DNA of 15,943 bases from an uncultured Flavobacteriales bacterium (GCA_913059105.1 CAJXRL010000031.1:1-15943); one strand, 5' to 3'. Positions 1 to 7,495 are shown, numbered from the stretch's first letter. The notes: generated by a model from the sequence alone, not told the origin. A program made the numbers and translations.

Positions 1-47
1 GAGATTTCTGCCTGTCTCGTGGGCTCGGAGATGTGTATAAGAGACAG
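1..47 (+). other. Nextera i7 adapter and index (artefact)
   Basis: Not genomic. Bases 1-5 (GAGAT) are the end of the Illumina P7 oligo, 6-13 (TTCTGCCT) match the oligo form of Nextera index N703, and 14-47 match the Nextera read-2 transposase adapter, ending in the 19-bp Tn5 mosaic end AGATGTGTATAAGAGACAG (29-47). True insert sequence begins at base 48. Confidence 0.98.
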
Positions 48-53
48 ATATAG

Positions 54-158
54 GAATGTTTATTTGGTGCTCAACTGACCACAATGAAAGTAGGAAATGA
101 AGCAAATTACAAGCACGAATTAATTGACAAAGGTAGAAAGATTAATCTCTTAAATTAA
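54..158 (+). other. Possible 3' tail of an unidentified plus-strand gene
   Basis: From the TAG at 51-53 to the TAA at 156-158 there is an open plus-strand frame of 34 codons ending in LIDKGRKINLLN. Its hydrophilic, Lys-rich C-terminus looks like the end of a protein. It would converge on the chrA remnant and overlap its stop by 9 bp. The TAG sits two codons from the adapter junction, so either the frame is spurious or the junction disrupts a real gene. I do not recognise the family, and the stretch may simply be non-coding. Confidence 0.2.
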
Positions 159-1263
159 TGTTAAAGCGAATCCTAACAATGCTCCTCCAATAACTACAAA
201 AGCACTATTTAATTTCTTAAAGTAGAATACAACCACAAGACTTGTAATTGCGATTACGAGTGTTTTCCAATCGGTTAAAGTATCTTTTCCCATTTCAATG
301 CAAACGGCAGCAATTAAGGCGACTGCAGAAATGTTCACAGCATCAAGAAAAGCTGAAACTACTTTTGACTTCCTGAATTTAGGCATTAGTGGATTTAATA
401 TAGCAACAAAGATAAAAGAAGGTAGAAAGATTCCAATAGTGGCAGCAAGTGCACCCCAAATGCCGTTTAATTGGTAACCGATGAAAGTTGCAGTAGATAA
501 CACTTGACCTGGAGTAAATTGTCCTACAACAATTGCATCTATTAGTTCTTGTCTAGTTAGAAGGCCTGTACTTACCAACTCTGCATCAAGAAAAGCGAAT
601 AAAACATAACCTCCCCCGGAAAGAATGGCCCCAACTTTTAGAAAAGTTAGAAAAACTTTTAGAGTCCCAACCTGAAAAGTTCCTGCTAATAAAACTGGAA
701 AAAATCCATTGGCCGATTTTCTTGAATTTTTTGCGAAATAGAGAATCAGTCCTAATAGACCGCCACCAAAAAGAGCGATAATTTGGTCCACTCCTAACAA
801 GCAAGCAGCTAAAACAATAACCACTAGAACTCCTAGTTCAGTGGTTATTAGTGCTTTTTTTCCCAAACGGTGAACTGCTGAAATGATAATTGCTATTACC
901 GCAGGTTTAATACCATAAATGAATGGCTCAACTGAAGGTAATTATCCGTATTGTTCATACAGCCATGCAAAAATTAAGGTAATTGTGACTGCAGGAAAAA
1001 TGAAACTTGCTCCGGCAACAATCATCCCTTTCCATCCAGCTCTTTCATGACCGCAATGCATGGTCATTTCTGTAGAGTTGGGACCAGGAATTAAATTAGT
1101 TGCTCCAATTAAATCAAGAAAGTGTTGAGCAGTCATCCATTTCCTCTTTTTCACAATCTCATCATCCATCATTGCGATGTGGGCAGCAGGCCCCCCTAAA
1201 AGCAATGCTTCCTAGCTTAAAGAACACCTTAGCAATTTCTTTTAGATTCCTTTTTTCAGTCAT
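150..1263 (-). pseudogene. chrA: ChrA-family chromate/anion transporter, broken by frameshift and nonsense codon
   Basis: Inner-membrane protein of the ChrA (CHR) family, known for proton-driven chromate export. Reading from the ATG at 1261-1263 gives MTEKRNLKEIAKVFFKLGSIAF. The family motif GGPAAHIAMM then continues only after one extra base is skipped (near 1197, between TTT and a run of six G on the coding strand). The frame next runs through LIGATNLIPGPNSTEMTMHCG to YEQYG and meets an in-frame TAA at 942-944. It resumes in the same frame with LPSVEPFIYGIKPAVIAII and the second CHR half (SGGGYVLFAF, VGQFTPGQVLSTATFIGY) to the stop at 150. Repaired, the product is about 370 residues, near the length of two-domain ChrA proteins. 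Two lesions argue for a pseudogene. They lie within 1.2 kb of an adapter-contaminated contig end, so sequence error is possible. The gene follows the porin on the same strand after 72 bp and has its own promoter. Confidence 0.8.
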
Positions 1264-1287
1264 AATACTTTTATAATATTCTAGTTA

Positions 1288-1332
1288 CAAATTTAGCAAG
1301 CAAGTTTTCCTAGTATATTAATTCTGAGTTAA
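1288..1332 (-). promoter_or_regulatory. chrA promoter with 11-bp TTAA[C/T] repeat operator
   Basis: On the minus strand TTAAC (plus 1328-1332) and TTAAT (1317-1321) are 11 bp apart. A spacer of exactly 21 bp leads to TAAATTTG (1295-1288), a perfect Bacteroidota -7 element (TAnnTTTG). The predicted transcription start is about 20 nt before the ATG at 1263. The 21-bp spacing is the same as in front of the response regulator and the CarboxypepD_reg gene. Confidence 0.6.
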
Positions 1333-1335
1333 ATT

Positions 1336-2535
1336 TTAGAAGTGAAGATCAAATTGTAAGCGGTACATTAAATTGTCATCATTCCCCTTTTCAGTTGTGT
1401 AACTAACATCCCCTTGTACTTTTAACTTATGGCCAACAATATATTTTGAAACTCCTAATGTATATTGATTAATAACTTCTTTCATTAATTCTTTTGAAGG
1501 ATCAATGGTAGTGTACCGTCCTGCAAATTCTACGTAGTTTTTAAACATATAACCTGCTTGCACTACAAAGCCTGTTCCTGCAGTAACATTGTCTCCGGTT
1601 AATGAACTATCACTATTTATTGCAAAAATATCATCAGCTTTCTTGTCTGCGTATTCTGACATTATAGAAAATCCATTGTATTTAAACATCAAATCTGCAA
1701 ATAAGGTGTTGATGTCGGTTTCAAAATATCCAACATCATTTGTCATAAAACTTTTAGTATTTCCATTCTTTCTTACTGCTCTATCATGCATATCATAAGT
1801 AACACCGACAGCCAATTTTGGTTTTTGTTCTCTTCTAGTATCTGAACCGGTATAGTCTCCTTTCTTGGAGAAATTCCCGAAGGGTAGGAACTCAACTCTT
1901 GCGGTCCAATCATAGCCACCAAGGTTTCCTGCAGTTATGTTTCTACCTTCTCCCTGAGAAAGAGCGAGAGCTTCTCTAATGATAAAATTTTCTCCAACTT
2001 TAAAGTGATGTCTTAATTGAACACCCATATCTCTATCAATATTGTAATTGCTATTCACCAATGATCTGTCTACAAACTGCAAGTTTCCTGAAGAAATTAC
2101 TCGTTCTCTGTTTCCAGGCAATTTAGTTTGACCAGCCCAAACAGTAAAGTTTTTATAGAAATTCCACTTTAAAACAGCATCTAATATAATTCTAGGAGCA
2201 TCTTTAGTTTCTGCAGAAATTCCTGAGATATCTCTATTAGATAAACCTAACTCAATTTTATATTGCAATTTTGGCGAATATGCAAAACCCCCAAATTTTA
2301 AACGAGATCTTCTAATCAGAAAGTTAGATTGAGCATTTACAATTCCATCTTCATCGTTGTTATCAAATTCGCCTATAAATAGGGTTTGAAATCTAGCGCC
2401 AAATTTCATGCTCCAACTTGAGTCTGATGCTACAACATTGTATAAGCCTTTCCCAAACTTAGTATCTACTTTGGTTTGAGCAGATATAGCGTTTAGAGCT
2501 AATAGAGAAATAGTAAAAAGTAGTCCTTTTTTCAT
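1336..2535 (-). CDS. O/P-type (phosphate-selective) outer-membrane porin
   Basis: Outer-membrane beta-barrel of the phosphate-selective porin O/P family (Porin_O_P; OprP/OprO-like), 399 residues, a normal length. A signal peptide spans residues 1-19 (MKKGLLFTISLLALNAISA). The mature start WSMKFGARFQTLFIGEF is followed by the family's RRSRLKFGGFAYSPKLQYKIELG segment. Amphipathic strands alternate to the end, and the last strand closes with aromatic Phe (LQFDLHF), the usual barrel-assembly signal. It should admit phosphate, pyrophosphate or other anions across the outer membrane. The gene is divergent from a Na/Pi cotransporter and near a PhoB-type regulator, which supports the phosphate assignment. 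Family membership alone does not fix the substrate, since many Bacteroidota members are annotated only as porins. No terminator is evident before the chrA remnant downstream. Confidence 0.87.
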   Translation of the reverse strand: MKKGLLFTISLLALNAISAQTKVDTKFGKGLYNVVASDSSWSMKFGARFQTLFIGEFDNNDEDGIVNAQSNFLIRRSRLKFGGFAYSPKLQYKIELGLSNRDISGISAETKDAPRIILDAVLKWNFYKNFTVWAGQTKLPGNRERVISSGNLQFVDRSLVNSNYNIDRDMGVQLRHHFKVGENFIIREALALSQGEGRNITAGNLGGYDWTARVEFLPFGNFSKKGDYTGSDTRREQKPKLAVGVTYDMHDRAVRKNGNTKSFMTNDVGYFETDINTLFADLMFKYNGFSIMSEYADKKADDIFAINSDSSLTGDNVTAGTGFVVQAGYMFKNYVEFAGRYTTIDPSKELMKEVINQYTLGVSKYIVGHKLKVQGDVSYTTEKGNDDNLMYRLQFDLHF

Positions 2536-2571
2536 CTTTAATTTTATATTAAGGTTTTGTTAATTTGGGTG

Positions 2572-2650
2572 CAAAAGTGTGGGTTTAATTGATTTTTCTA
2601 GGCGATGAGAGACAGAATTAAAGATTTCTTAACGTTAAAAACACATTAAC
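2572..2650 (-). promoter_or_regulatory. Putative porin promoter and TTAA-repeat region
   Basis: The minus strand carries CACTTTTG (2579-2572), one mismatch from TAnnTTTG, about 37 nt before the porin ATG. Further up are two 11-bp pairs: TTAAT/TTAAC (plus 2645-2649 and 2634-2638) and TTAAG/TTAAT (2628-2632 and 2617-2621). The TTAAC at 2634 lies 54 bp from the -7 element, which is 21 plus three 11-bp turns. The other pair is out of phase. The assignment is weaker than for neighbouring promoters. Confidence 0.4.
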
Positions 2651-2701
2651 TCACTGGTATGGAAGAAGTTTGACTTAATTGGTGTAAGTTCGATTGCTTC
2701 A

Positions 2702-2768
2702 TTATTGAAAATTTAATATTTCCTTAACATTAGACGATATATATGCATGATTCTCTACGTTACATTTG
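2702..2768 (+). promoter_or_regulatory. Na/Pi transporter promoter with three 11-bp repeats
   Basis: TTATT (2702), TTAAT (2713) and TTAAC (2724) repeat at exactly 11 bp. A further 32 bp (21+11) leads to the perfect -7 element TACATTTG (2761-2768). The expected transcription start, near 2771, leaves a leader of about 17 nt. It also rules out the upstream ATG at 2743 as the real start codon. Confidence 0.65.
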
Positions 2769-2787
2769 CCCTTATAAATTTTTGAAT

Positions 2788-5217
2788 ATGAAAAATAAAT
2801 TCAATTTACTATTTGCTGCTTTCACCTTATTGACAGCAATAGGTTTCGCGCAAACTGAAGGGTTACAATCGAATTCAATAAATTCTTTTGAAGGAGCATT
2901 TACGGAAGGAGAGGCAACTTTATTTAAGAATTATAAGAATGATGAAAATGAAATAATCAAAATTGGAAGTATTGATTTAAGTTGGAATACAAATATTGAC
3001 GAACAAGATTTAAAGATAAAATATAAATATAGAAATGAAAATATTTGGAACTATTCTAAAAGTTTTTCATCAACTATTAAATCATTTACATTAGATAGCC
3101 TAAAAGAAAATCAATTTATACAATGGTCTATAGGAGCAAATAGTAATTGGTCTGAAATTAAAGAAGCCAATACTATAGGGACCCACGTTTTTGAGAATTT
3201 AGCCGTAAAATCAGGTGATGAAAGCGCGAAAATTACTTGGAGCATAGATTATGAAGTTGCTAGGCAACTGTCTGACAATGATATGCTAGCTGTAGTTTCA
3301 TACAACACAGATATTGGTAAAAAAAGAGCCAAAAAAGGAATGGAGGGCAGTGAATGGATGTTTACTGAACCATTTCCTTTAACGAAAAATAAGTGCGAAA
3401 TTGAAGGATTAATTGGTAACGAAAAGTATCACTTCAAAGTTGGGTTTGCTCCAAAAGGGAACATTGAAGAGAGAAAAACGAGTAAATCTGAAATGGTTTG
3501 GTCGGCCTCAAAAAAAATAAAGACTGGAAGAGGTTGGGGCCTTGCTAAACTTTTAATATTAATAGGATCCCTTGGGTTTTTTATATACGGGATGAAGTTA
3601 ATGAGTGAAGGTTTGCAGCAAGCATCTGGGAATATGCTAAGGTCTATGCTCGGCTCAATTACAAAAAACCGAGTTAAGGGAGTATTAACTGGATTTGGAA
3701 TTACTGGATTAGTTCAATCTTCTTCAGTTACAACAGTAATGACAGTTAGCTTTGTTAATGCTGGTTTAATGACCTTAAGACAGTCTGCGGGGGTTATGAT
3801 GGGAGCTAATATTGGAACAACCATAACCGCTTGGATAATTTTAATAATAGGGTTTAAAGTTAGTGTTGGTAGTTACGCATACATGCTTATTGCAATAGCA
3901 TTCCCATTATTGTTTATAAAGAAAGGGAAAGCAAAAGCTTGGGCAACTGCAATTGTTGGTTTCTGTATTTTGTTTATTGGATTAGGTGAGCTGAAAGATG
4001 CAGTTCCTTCCTTAGATAATGATTCAGCAATAGTTCAATTTTTCTTAGACTTTAAAGATGTTTGGTACGGACCAGTTATGTTTGTATTGTTAGGAGCCTT
4101 GGTTACTGTTGTTATACAGTCATCTTCTGCTGCTATGGCTTTAACTTTAGCAATGGTTGCAAAAGGAGCAATACCATTTGAAGTTGCCTGTGCAATGGTT
4201 CTTGGAGAGAATATAGGAACAACAATTACAGCTGAATTAGCTTCACTTATTGCCAATGTGCATGCCAAAAGGTCGGCAAGAATTCACTCCATGTTTAATG
4301 TTGTAGGTGTAACCTGGATGCTTATTATTTTCCCACTCTTCTTAGGGTTAATTGGTCAATTAGTAGGTTGGTCAAGTGGGACTGAATTCAGTGCTGAGAA
4401 CAATGAGATGTCGGCAACAGGAATTGCCCTATTTCATACACTCTTCAATTTAGCAAACGTTCTAATGTTAATCTGGTTTGTTCCTCAATTGGTGCGACTC
4501 GCCGAAAGAACGGTAAAATCGAAAGGAGATTCAGATGAAGAATTTCATTTGGATTTTATTGGAGGACCGCTTGGGTCAACCGCGGAACTTTGTATTCTAG
4601 AAGCGAAAAAAGAAGTCTCTAAATTCGGATTTGTAACAGCAAGAATGAATGAATTTGTGCAGACAATTATAAACTCATCAAACAACAAGAAAAAGCTTAA
4701 AATGTACTCAAAGTTAGAGAAGTACGAAGAGATTACAGATCGAGTAGAAATAGAGATTGCAGATTATTTGGGAAAAGCTGCAAGGTTAGAAATGAGTGAA
4801 GAAGCTTCCATAAGAATGAGAGGCATGTTAAGTATTACGAATGATTTAGAGCGTGTTGGAGATATCTTCTATCAAATTGGAAAATCTTTAGAAAAGAAAG
4901 AAGAGGAGAAAGTATATTTTACTCCCGAACAACGGGATGGGGTGAATGCCATGTTAGTTTTAGTGGAAGATGCATTTAAAATTATGAATGCTAACTTGGA
5001 TTCTGACTACGGAAATATTTCTATGGAAGCAGCAGTTAAAGCAGAGAAGGACATAAATCAACTAAGAAATAAGCTACGTAAGAAGCATCTTAAAATGATT
5101 GAATCAGGTGACTTTCATATGCAAGGAGCTTTAACTTATGCGAATCTATTTTCATCTTTAGAGAAAGTAGGAGACCATATTATTAATGTATCGGAAGCTG
5201 TAGCAGGAGAAATTTAA
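2788..5217 (+). CDS. Na+/phosphate cotransporter with periplasmic N-terminal domain and PhoU-like tail
   Basis: Inner-membrane Na/Pi symporter of the NptA/PNaS family (two Na_Pi_cotrans repeats), 809 residues from the ATG at 2788. That start gives a proper signal peptide, MKNKFNLLFAAFTLLTAIGFAQ; an in-frame ATG 45 nt earlier lies upstream of the promoter. Residues about 23-245 form a secreted beta-rich domain resembling a fibronectin III fold. Membrane segments start at about 249 (GWGLAKLLILIGSLGFF). The paired signature QSSS occurs at 310-313 and 444-447, followed by GANIGTT and GENIGTT. From about 590 a helical PhoU-like domain (SITNDLERVGDIFYQIG, SLEKVGDHIINVSEAV) occupies the cytoplasm and presumably tunes transport. 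It is convergent with the response regulator over a shared terminator. The substrate is inferred from the family to be inorganic phosphate. Confidence 0.9.
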   Translation: MKNKFNLLFAAFTLLTAIGFAQTEGLQSNSINSFEGAFTEGEATLFKNYKNDENEIIKIGSIDLSWNTNIDEQDLKIKYKYRNENIWNYSKSFSSTIKSFTLDSLKENQFIQWSIGANSNWSEIKEANTIGTHVFENLAVKSGDESAKITWSIDYEVARQLSDNDMLAVVSYNTDIGKKRAKKGMEGSEWMFTEPFPLTKNKCEIEGLIGNEKYHFKVGFAPKGNIEERKTSKSEMVWSASKKIKTGRGWGLAKLLILIGSLGFFIYGMKLMSEGLQQASGNMLRSMLGSITKNRVKGVLTGFGITGLVQSSSVTTVMTVSFVNAGLMTLRQSAGVMMGANIGTTITAWIILIIGFKVSVGSYAYMLIAIAFPLLFIKKGKAKAWATAIVGFCILFIGLGELKDAVPSLDNDSAIVQFFLDFKDVWYGPVMFVLLGALVTVVIQSSSAAMALTLAMVAKGAIPFEVACAMVLGENIGTTITAELASLIANVHAKRSARIHSMFNVVGVTWMLIIFPLFLGLIGQLVGWSSGTEFSAENNEMSATGIALFHTLFNLANVLMLIWFVPQLVRLAERTVKSKGDSDEEFHLDFIGGPLGSTAELCILEAKKEVSKFGFVTARMNEFVQTIINSSNNKKKLKMYSKLEKYEEITDRVEIEIADYLGKAARLEMSEEASIRMRGMLSITNDLERVGDIFYQIGKSLEKKEEEKVYFTPEQRDGVNAMLVLVEDAFKIMNANLDSDYGNISMEAAVKAEKDINQLRNKLRKKHLKMIESGDFHMQGALTYANLFSSLEKVGDHIINVSEAVAGEI

Positions 5218-5242
5218 TATCTAATAATGCAAAATAAAAAGA

Positions 5243-5276
5243 GGGTTGTAAATATTGAATTTACAACCCCTTTTTT
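5243..5276. terminator. Bidirectional intrinsic terminator between nptA-like gene and response regulator
   Basis: The perfect 11-bp stem GGGTTGTAAAT / ATTTACAACCC (5243-5253 and 5259-5269) has the five-base loop ATTGA. It is followed by CTTTTTT on the plus strand and by TCTTTTTATTTT on the minus strand, so it can serve both convergent genes. Confidence 0.9.
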
Positions 5277-5288
5277 ACTGGATATAAA

Positions 5289-5969
5289 TTAGTCTTCAAA
5301 CTTATATCCTACTCCTTTAACAGTTTTGATGTATGATTCCCCTATTTTCTCTCTTAATTTTCTGATGTGAACGTCTATTGTTCTGTCACCCACAACTACT
5401 TCATTCTCCCAAATACTATCCATGATACTCTCCCTTGAAAAAACTTTTCCAGGTTTTTTCATCAGTAGGGAAAGTATTTCAAATTCTTTTTTAGGCAGAT
5501 TCATTACAATTCCTTTTTTTGTAATCTGATACCTTTCTCTATCAATACAAATATCCCCTATTTCAATACTTTCTTCGATTTTATTTCTATCAAAGTGATT
5601 TCTTTTTAGAAGAGCATCCACTTTTTTTACTAAAAGTCTAGGTTTTATTGGTTTTGTAATGTAATCATCAGCCCCAGCATCAAATCCAGCAACTTGAGAA
5701 TAATCCTCATTACGAGCAGATAGAAATGTTACTAAAGTATTCTTCAGAGAAGGGATTTTCTTTAATTCATAGCAGGTCTCCATTCCATCCATCTCAGGCA
5801 TCATTACATCCATTATAATAAGGTCAGGAATTTCTTTTTTGGCAATACCGATGGCTTCATTTCCGTTTGTTGAAGTGTAGATTCGATATCCTTCTTTTTT
5901 AAGGTTATACCCTAAAAACTCAATAACATCAGGCTCATCATCAACAAGTAAAATTTTTTCTTTCAACAT
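5289..5969 (-). CDS. PhoB/OmpR-family response regulator
   Basis: Cytoplasmic two-component regulator, 226 residues from the ATG at 5967-5969. The receiver domain (1-120) holds the acidic pair D10-D11, phosphoacceptor D54 (LIIMDVMMPEMDG), S84 in TFLSAR and K106 in DYITKPIKP. A winged-helix OmpR/PhoB C-terminal domain (about 133-226) holds the recognition helix RTIDVHIRKLREKIG and ends GVGYKFED. An in-frame ATG 48 nt further up would add 16 residues outside the fold and lies above the predicted transcription start, so it is rejected. The setting between a Na/Pi transporter, an O/P porin and repeated TTAA[C/T] boxes suggests a phosphate-response role. No histidine kinase lies next to it. Its own promoter carries the box, which implies autoregulation. 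The name phoB is not assigned because OmpR-type regulators are hard to tell apart by sequence alone. Confidence 0.9.
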   Translation of the reverse strand: MLKEKILLVDDEPDVIEFLGYNLKKEGYRIYTSTNGNEAIGIAKKEIPDLIIMDVMMPEMDGMETCYELKKIPSLKNTLVTFLSARNEDYSQVAGFDAGADDYITKPIKPRLLVKKVDALLKRNHFDRNKIEESIEIGDICIDRERYQITKKGIVMNLPKKEFEILSLLMKKPGKVFSRESIMDSIWENEVVVGDRTIDVHIRKLREKIGESYIKTVKGVGYKFED

Positions 5970-5989
5970 ACTTTTTAAGTTTTCAAAAG

Positions 5990-6045
5990 CCAAGTTAAAG
6001 GAACTGTATGTGCTCAATGTTAACGGTATATTATTTAACTTTTAA
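5990..6045 (-). promoter_or_regulatory. Response-regulator promoter with 11-bp repeats
   Basis: On the minus strand TTAAA (plus 6041-6045), ATAAT (6030-6034) and TTAAC (6019-6023) are in 11-bp register. A spacer of exactly 21 bp leads to TAACTTGG (5997-5990), one mismatch from TAnnTTTG. The expected start, about 17 nt before the ATG at 5969, agrees with the short start chosen. TTAA is self-complementary, and the same array read on the plus strand is TTAAC/TTATT/TTAAC at 6020, 6031 and 6042. Confidence 0.55.
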
Positions 6046-6113
6046 CTTTTAGATTTTAGTAGCTCTGGGTATTGAGATATAGCAAACAATGTAAATATAG
6101 GGCGAAGTAATTC

Positions 6114-6180
6114 TTCACAATTTCTTAATGAAAGATTAAGGTTTTCTTCTCCCTAAGAATACAGAGGAGTAATGTATTTG
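6114..6180 (+). promoter_or_regulatory. Lipoprotein gene promoter with 11-bp repeats
   Basis: TTCAC (6114), TTAAT (6125) and TTAAG (6136) repeat at 11 bp, with a weak fourth unit TTCTC at 6147. The spacer from TTAAG to the -7-like TGTATTTG (6173-6180) is 32 bp, the same as for the Na/Pi transporter gene, or 21 bp counted from the fourth unit. The leader would be about 31 nt. Confidence 0.55.
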
Positions 6181-6213
6181 TAATTCTTTTGTACTCGAAT
6201 AATTACTAAAAAA

Positions 6214-7437
6214 ATGAAAAAAATGAAAAAGTTTAATCTATCAAGAAAACTAATGATGGGCGCTGCTTTTGCTTGTGCTTTATCTGTGACATTATCTTCA
6301 TGTGAAGACGATGATGACAAACAAGTAAAGCCAACTGGTTCAAATCCAGTAAATACTGTAGAAGTGAATACGAATGTTACTACTGATGTAACCTGGACAA
6401 AGGACAATGTTTATTTACTAACTGGCAGAATTTCTGTTGAAGCCGGCGCATCGTTAACTATAAACGCTGGAACAGTTATTAAAGGCGAAGCAGGGACAGG
6501 TGCAAACGCTACTGCATTGGTAGTTGCAAGAGGTGCTAAGATTATGGCAAATGGGACAGCTTCCGAACCAATTATTTTCACATCTGCTGATGATCAAATT
6601 ACTTCAGGTACAATAGCATCTCCTAACTTAGATGCTGATCAGAATGGTAAGTGGGGAGGCGTAATCGTTTTAGGAAAGGCTCCTATATCGGCTTCAACCC
6701 CTGAAGCTCAAATTGAAGGAATACCTACTTCTGATGCAAATGGATTGTATGGAGGAACTGACCTTACTGATAATTCTGGGGTTTTAAATTATGTTTCTAT
6801 CCGTCATGGTGGTACAAATATTGGTTCAGGAAACGAAATTAATGGACTTACTTTAGGAGGGGTTGGAAACGGAACTTCTATCAGCAATATTGAAATAGTA
6901 GGAAACCAAGATGATGGAATCGAATGGTTTGGTGGAAATGTAAATGTTACCAATGCATTGGTCTGGAATGTTGGAGATGACGGGATTGATACAGATCAAG
7001 CTTGGAAGGGCACTTTGGATAATTTTGTAGTGATTACGGTTGCAGGACACTCTTTTGAACTAGATGGACCCGAAGGTTCAGCAAATGGATCACACACTAT
7101 TAAAAATGGAACTGTTGTGGCTTCTGATGCTGCTAATATGGTTTTTTCTAAAGACTTAATCAACACCGACGGTAATTCACAAGTTAGTTTAGAAAACATT
7201 CACATTACAGGAATTGGAGCCTCTCAACAAATTAACAGAACTATTGATAACCCATTAGTGACTTTTTCAAATGTTACATTGGACGTAGCTGCTGCTAATC
7301 TAGGAAATTACATTGCAGACGCATCTACAAAAAATGGAATTAGCGCTGCAACAACGGCAACAGCAACCGGTAAAGCAAATGTTTCTGTTTTTACATGGAC
7401 TTGGGCTGCAAATGCAGGAAAGACTGCAGGATTATAA
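6214..7437 (+). CDS. Surface-exposed beta-helix lipoprotein, predicted partner of the TonB receptor
   Basis: 407-residue predicted lipoprotein. The N-terminus is basic (MKKMKKFNLSRK), followed by a hydrophobic stretch and the lipobox LSSC with Cys30. The next residues, EDDDDK, resemble the acidic lipoprotein-export signal that sends Bacteroidota lipoproteins to the cell surface. From about residue 60 the chain is rich in short beta-strand and Asn/Gly turns (SVEAGASLTINAGTVIKGEA, LNYVSIRHGG, ISNIEIVGNQDDGIEWFGG), the pattern of a right-handed parallel beta-helix. No catalytic motif is evident, so binding of a polymer or ligand is more likely than hydrolysis. A second in-frame ATG at 6223 is an equally possible start. 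The TonB receptor gene follows after 86 bp on the same strand, separated by a hairpin. The substrate is unknown; phosphorus acquisition is inferred from the promoter and neighbours. Confidence 0.8.
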   Translation: MKKMKKFNLSRKLMMGAAFACALSVTLSSCEDDDDKQVKPTGSNPVNTVEVNTNVTTDVTWTKDNVYLLTGRISVEAGASLTINAGTVIKGEAGTGANATALVVARGAKIMANGTASEPIIFTSADDQITSGTIASPNLDADQNGKWGGVIVLGKAPISASTPEAQIEGIPTSDANGLYGGTDLTDNSGVLNYVSIRHGGTNIGSGNEINGLTLGGVGNGTSISNIEIVGNQDDGIEWFGGNVNVTNALVWNVGDDGIDTDQAWKGTLDNFVVITVAGHSFELDGPEGSANGSHTIKNGTVVASDAANMVFSKDLINTDGNSQVSLENIHITGIGASQQINRTIDNPLVTFSNVTLDVAAANLGNYIADASTKNGISAATTATATGKANVSVFTWTWAANAGKTAGL

Positions 7438-7462
7438 TACTCAATAAAAATTAAAACATATC

Positions 7463-7495
7463 AACAGACTCGACTTTGCTCGGGTCTGTTTTTAT
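7463..7495 (+). terminator. Hairpin terminator/attenuator between lipoprotein and TonB receptor genes
   Basis: An 11-bp stem AACAGACTCGA / TCGGGTCTGTT (7463-7473 and 7480-7490; one G-U pair in RNA) has the loop CTTTGC and runs into TTTTTATTG. Only about 28 bp separate it from the receptor ATG, too little for a separate promoter, so it probably acts as a partial terminator or mRNA stabiliser within a two-gene unit. Confidence 0.8.

Noticed and set aside
29..47. 19-bp Tn5 mosaic end, as if a transposon terminus
   Set aside because: It is part of the Nextera adapter, flanked by an index and P7 sequence; the right-end copy is explained the same way.
1190..1206. Programmed +1 frameshift in chrA at TTT-AGG-GGG
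   Set aside because: The site resembles a slippery stop-like context, but the further in-frame TAA at 942-944 means recoding at one place would not restore the protein. Mutation or read error is simpler.
2743..2787. Upstream ATG start for the Na/Pi transporter
   Set aside because: It precedes the perfect -7 element at 2761-2768 and would place 15 polar/aromatic residues before a clear signal peptide.
4035..4268. Minus-strand open frame inside the Na/Pi transporter, and similar frames inside the receptor and ligase genes
   Set aside because: They lie fully inside well-supported genes in other frames and show no family-like sequence.
5970..6017. Longer start of the response regulator
   Set aside because: The extra 16 residues lie outside the receiver fold, and the start lies upstream of the predicted promoter element at 5990-5997.
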